Assembly (NCBI GenBank): GCA_029935135.1
Contig: JAOZKX010000045.1
Location: 1 to 10,166, forward strand
Origin: Desulfocapsa sp.
GTDB lineage: Bacteria; Desulfobacterota; Desulfobulbia; Desulfobulbales; Desulfocapsaceae
Reading direction: 5' to 3'
DNA length: 10,166 nt
Below are positions 7,212 through 10,166 of this stretch, piece by piece (position 1 is the stretch's first letter; every line of letters starts with the position of its first letter). The notes under the pieces were generated by a model, which was not told where the DNA came from, ran no database searches, and saw only the letters and a list, made by a program, of their open reading frames with translations. The position numbers were made by a program, and so were the translations under genes.

Positions 7212-7745
7212 TTAACGGAATGTATTGCCTGAAGAGCGTTTCATAGATCTGACAGCCAATCGCCGTTTTTTCAATTTCTCATACAACCAGTTAAAAAAGA
7301 CAAAACAGGGAATAGAAGCAACTAAAACAATCAAGGTTTCCTGGGTCACTCTCGACCAGGACCAGGATGGCAGGGTGTCAGGTTGAGCCATGGTGAAGAA
7401 TAGGTAAAAAAAGCACTGCACAACAAAATAACTGATTCCAACCAGAGGAATCTGATAGGCCGTTTCTTTTACAGAACTGTTCTGGCTGAGGAATTTCACA
7501 ATGGCAAACAGCATCAATGCCTGTATCAGATATGTGCCCAGATACATACCCGAAAGAATATCAGCCACCCAGCCAAGGACAAAAGCAACAAACAGTCCAC
7601 GAAACCAGTCAAATTTATATGCCGTAAAAACAAGCAGAATAAAGACGAGATCAGGTCGCCCAAGCCAGTGCGGAAAGAATTGGAGAAAGCTCGTTTCGGC
7701 TATAAGAAGAAAGACACCCAGCAGAATAAAAATAAGAGTAATCAT
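7212..7745 (-). CDS. mreD: MreD, rod-shape-determining membrane protein
   Basis: MreD is a small integral membrane partner of MreC in the elongasome. The 177-residue protein is almost entirely hydrophobic, with about five to six membrane segments (near 3-22, 32-48, 50-66, 70-86, 100-120, 135-155) and a basic C-terminal tail (KLKKRRLAVRSMKR). The stretch GRPDLVFILLVF (29-40), followed by LGWVADILSGMYLGTY (57-72), is the recognisable MreD pattern. The start lies 4 bases after the mreC stop, so translation is probably coupled; a GAGTAGG ribosome site overlaps the end of mreC. The family is poorly conserved, but sequence pattern and position together make the call firm. Confidence 0.93.
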   Translation of the reverse strand: MITLIFILLGVFLLIAETSFLQFFPHWLGRPDLVFILLVFTAYKFDWFRGLFVAFVLGWVADILSGMYLGTYLIQALMLFAIVKFLSQNSSVKETAYQIPLVGISYFVVQCFFYLFFTMAQPDTLPSWSWSRVTQETLIVLVASIPCFVFFNWLYEKLKKRRLAVRSMKRSSGNTFR

Positions 7746-7749
7746 CTGC

Positions 7750-8661
7750 CTACTCTGTTTCCATGGCGGACGAACGGCTCATAGCATCAATAAACAGTTG
7801 CTCTTCTGATACATTAATAAAGAGGAACTCTAAACGGGAAAAGTCAACTGCCGGTTCAACCCTGATATCCTGAAACATACCCAAACGTCTGGACTGCACA
7901 TGGGATACAGTACCAATGGTAATACCGGAAGGAAACACACCACCAATACCAGCAGTCACAATGCGATCACCAACGCTTACTTCAGCATTTTTCAGCACAT
8001 AATGGAGAACAAAACCGTCTTCTCCTGCCCCTTTAAGAATTCCACGCACCCTGTTTTTTTGTATAATTGCATCAATTGCACTACTGGGAGCATTAGCAAG
8101 AAGAATCTTGGAATAATTCTGAGCAACCTGTACAACCTGCCCCACAACTCCACGAGATGTACGGGCAACCATTCCCTGGGCCACACCATCATTTTTACCA
8201 CGATCGACAATTAGAGTTTTAAACCAAAAAGAAGGGTCTTTGCCAACCACCCGGGCAGTGATCGCAGGGAATTCCTCCCGTTTCTTAAAATCCAACTCAG
8301 TCTGCAGGTAACGATTAAGTGAATACGCTTCACGATATTCATCAAGAAGGGCGTGATAGGTATCGAGTTCCTGGCGCAGTTGATCATTGTCATCCTGCAC
8401 CTTCCAGAGTGAGACATATTTTTCTTTAAAACGGGAAGTTCTTTGAGAGAAATGGGTGAAAAACTCCTGAACCGGGGCAACTATTTCCAGAGTCAGCTGA
8501 TGAAAGACACCAAAACGCCCACCTACTGTGGTACCGAGAAACAACACAATGAGAATAGAGAAAAGGAAAACAAATAGAAAAAGGCGAAAGACGACGAAGC
8601 GGGAACTTTTTTTTCTGTTACTGATTTTTTTTCTCACTGGACGGCTCTCATCAACTGCCAC
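7750..8661 (-). CDS. mreC: MreC, periplasmic rod-shape-determining scaffold
   Basis: MreC is a bitopic inner-membrane protein whose periplasmic part binds and activates PBP2 and links it to MreB/MreD. With the GTG start preferred here it has 303 residues: a basic N-terminus (RKKISNRKKSSR), a TM at about 22-45, a coiled coil at about 64-127, and the C-terminal beta-rich MreC domain at about 132-285. Typical motifs are ARVVGKDPSFWF, GVVGQVVQV and GDRIVTAGIGGVFPSG. The start is uncertain. The frame stays open to a TTG at 8730 (326 residues), but that codon lies inside a hairpin, has no ribosome site, and its extra residues do not resemble MreC. The GTG at 8659-8661 has AGGGGG ten bases upstream. 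A GTG at 8635-8637, with GAGAG seven bases before it, is the other option (295 residues). Family assignment is firm. Confidence 0.95.
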   Translation of the reverse strand: MAVDESRPVRKKISNRKKSSRFVVFRLFLFVFLFSILIVLFLGTTVGGRFGVFHQLTLEIVAPVQEFFTHFSQRTSRFKEKYVSLWKVQDDNDQLRQELDTYHALLDEYREAYSLNRYLQTELDFKKREEFPAITARVVGKDPSFWFKTLIVDRGKNDGVAQGMVARTSRGVVGQVVQVAQNYSKILLANAPSSAIDAIIQKNRVRGILKGAGEDGFVLHYVLKNAEVSVGDRIVTAGIGGVFPSGITIGTVSHVQSRRLGMFQDIRVEPAVDFSRLEFLFINVSEEQLFIDAMSRSSAMETE

Positions 8662-8671
8662 AGACTGGGAG

Positions 8672-8677
8672 CCCCCT
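8672..8677 (-). promoter_or_regulatory. Probable ribosome binding site of mreC
   Basis: On the - strand this reads AGGGGG, ten bases before the GTG at 8661. It is a strong purine run at slightly long spacing and is the best ribosome site in the mreB-mreC gap, supporting the internal start. Confidence 0.45.
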
Positions 8678-8679
8678 GC

Positions 8680-8696
8680 TCTTTGCGATGCAAAGA
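8680..8696 (-). other. Intercistronic hairpin 2 between mreB and mreC
   Basis: A 7-bp perfect stem (TCTTTGC with GCAAAGA) closes a 3-base loop. It lies immediately 5' of the proposed mreC ribosome site on the mRNA. It could limit or tune mreC translation, or mark an mRNA processing boundary. No U-run follows on the - strand, so it is not a standard terminator. Confidence 0.45.
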
Positions 8697-8725
8697 ACAC
8701 CCACTCTGCTAAACTCTCACAATCA

Positions 8726-8742
8726 CCCAATACAGAATTGGG
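8726..8742 (-). other. Intercistronic hairpin 1 between mreB and mreC
   Basis: A 6-bp perfect stem (CCCAAT with ATTGGG) closes a 5-base loop, about 30 bases after the mreB stop. The TTG at 8730, the most upstream possible mreC start, falls within the stem. A role in stabilising the 3' end of an mreB transcript, or in partial attenuation between mreB and mreC, is possible. Confidence 0.45.
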
Positions 8743-8772
8743 CAGAGGGGAGAAAAACTATATATCACTCAT

Positions 8773-9822
<1,050 letters not shown>

Positions 9823-9829
9823 TTATATG

Positions 9830-9847
9830 AAGCGTCAGATAACGCTT
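9830..9847 (-). promoter_or_regulatory. Hairpin in the mreB 5' leader
   Basis: AAGCGT pairs with ACGCTT around a 6-base loop, a 6-bp stem ending six bases upstream of the AGAGGA ribosome site on the mRNA. It may influence mreB translation or protect the 5' end. The stem is short, so chance pairing is possible. Confidence 0.3.
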
Positions 9848-9900
9848 TATTCATTAAAAAATAAAACAACAAAGAAAGTCATATCGGCAAACCCCATAGA

Positions 9901-9930
9901 ATTGCACACAAAAAAAACAATGCCCGTCAA
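9901..9930 (-). promoter_or_regulatory. Candidate sigma-70-type promoter for the mre-rod operon
   Basis: On the - strand, TTGACG (9930-9925), an 18-base T-rich spacer, and TGCAAT (9906-9901) match the consensus at 5/6 and 4/6. Initiation would give a leader of roughly 85 bases before the mreB ATG. This is the best pair I see in the region, but it was not compared statistically with alternatives. Confidence 0.3.
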
Positions 9931-10051
9931 CTCGAATAAATACGGACAGACAACGCTTTCTTTCACCGACACAACAAACTCCTTATCTTACCAAACACCG
10001 GCACTGTTTTCAAGAAATATGGACACCATCACATCCAATCCATGAAAAAAG

Positions 10052-10080
10052 TTGACACCTTCAGAAAAGATTGCTAAAGA
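10052..10080 (+). promoter_or_regulatory. Candidate promoter of tRNA-Ala
   Basis: A perfect -35 hexamer TTGACA (10052-10057) is followed by a 17-base spacer and TAAAGA (10075-10080), which matches only 3 of 6 in the -10. Transcription would start about 27 bases before the mature tRNA 5' end. The exact -35, ideal spacing and position support it despite the weak -10. Confidence 0.5.
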
Positions 10081-10113
10081 AGTCTCATAATAACTCTTAC
10101 GAGAATTATTTAT

Positions 10114-10166
10114 GGGGCTGTAGCTCAGCTGGGAGAGCGCATGACTGGCAGTCATGAGGTCTGGGG
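10114..10166 (+). tRNA. tRNA-Ala (anticodon GGC), 5' 53 bases, cut by window end
   Basis: The acceptor strand GGGGCTG (10114-10120) is followed by TA, a D-arm with GCTC/GAGC stem, and an anticodon arm: stem CATGA/TCATG (10140-10144 and 10152-10156) with loop CTGGCAG. The anticodon GGC is at 10147-10149 and reads Ala codons GCC/GCU. The variable loop begins (AGGTC). The T-arm and 3' acceptor strand lie beyond the window. Other tRNA or rRNA genes may follow, but this cannot be seen. Confidence 0.96.

Noticed and set aside
10089..10110. Imperfect stem with TTAC loop just before the tRNA
   Set aside because: Only three pairs close the loop before a 2-base bulge and the rest is A-T; it probably reflects AT-rich leader sequence.

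Overview
The window looks like a chromosomal segment of an anaerobic deltaproteobacterium of the sulfate-reducer type (Desulfobulbales/Desulfobacterota is my best guess). This is inferred from a [NiFe] hydrogenase small subunit, a chemoreceptor with a c-type heme motif in its sensor region, the five-gene mreB-mreC-mreD-mrdA-rodA cluster and moderate GC. No marker here fixes the species. Nothing resembles a phage, transposon, CRISPR array or defence island.

Layout. (1) 3-212, + strand: the last 69 codons of a [NiFe] hydrogenase small subunit, ending in three consecutive stop codons. (2) 378-1994, +: a 538-residue methyl-accepting chemotaxis protein with a periplasmic CxxCH heme-binding motif, so probably a redox, oxygen or gas sensor. 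(3) 1995-2356: an AT-rich non-coding stretch with two hairpins. (4) 2357-3979, +: a long coiled-coil protein with one N-terminal membrane segment, without Cys or Trp, which I cannot assign to a family. (5) 4020-4063: a perfect 20-bp hairpin flanked by A and T runs, placed to terminate transcription from both directions. (6) 4172-9810, - strand: the cell-shape (elongasome) operon, read as mreB, mreC, mreD, mrdA (PBP2), rodA. The genes are separated by 4 to 12 bases, except for the mreB-mreC gap, which holds two hairpins. (7) 9811-10113: the divergent control region between mreB and a tRNA. (8) 10114 to the window end: the 5' part of tRNA-Ala(GGC), behind a consensus TTGACA -35 box.

How the parts work together. 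MreB filaments on the inner membrane, with MreC and MreD, organise the PBP2 transpeptidase and the RodA glycosyltransferase for side-wall peptidoglycan synthesis. Here all five are in one transcription unit. The hydrogenase and the heme chemoreceptor both fit redox or H2-linked anaerobic life, but a functional link between them is only suggested by adjacency. The coiled-coil protein converges on the rod operon and shares its terminator; a role in the envelope is possible but unproven.

The most noteworthy items are the heme chemoreceptor, the fourth cysteine at the hydrogenase medial cluster, the unassigned coiled-coil protein with its structured leader, and the paired hairpins between mreB and mreC, which argue for an internal mreC start. 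I see no clearly new multi-gene system.
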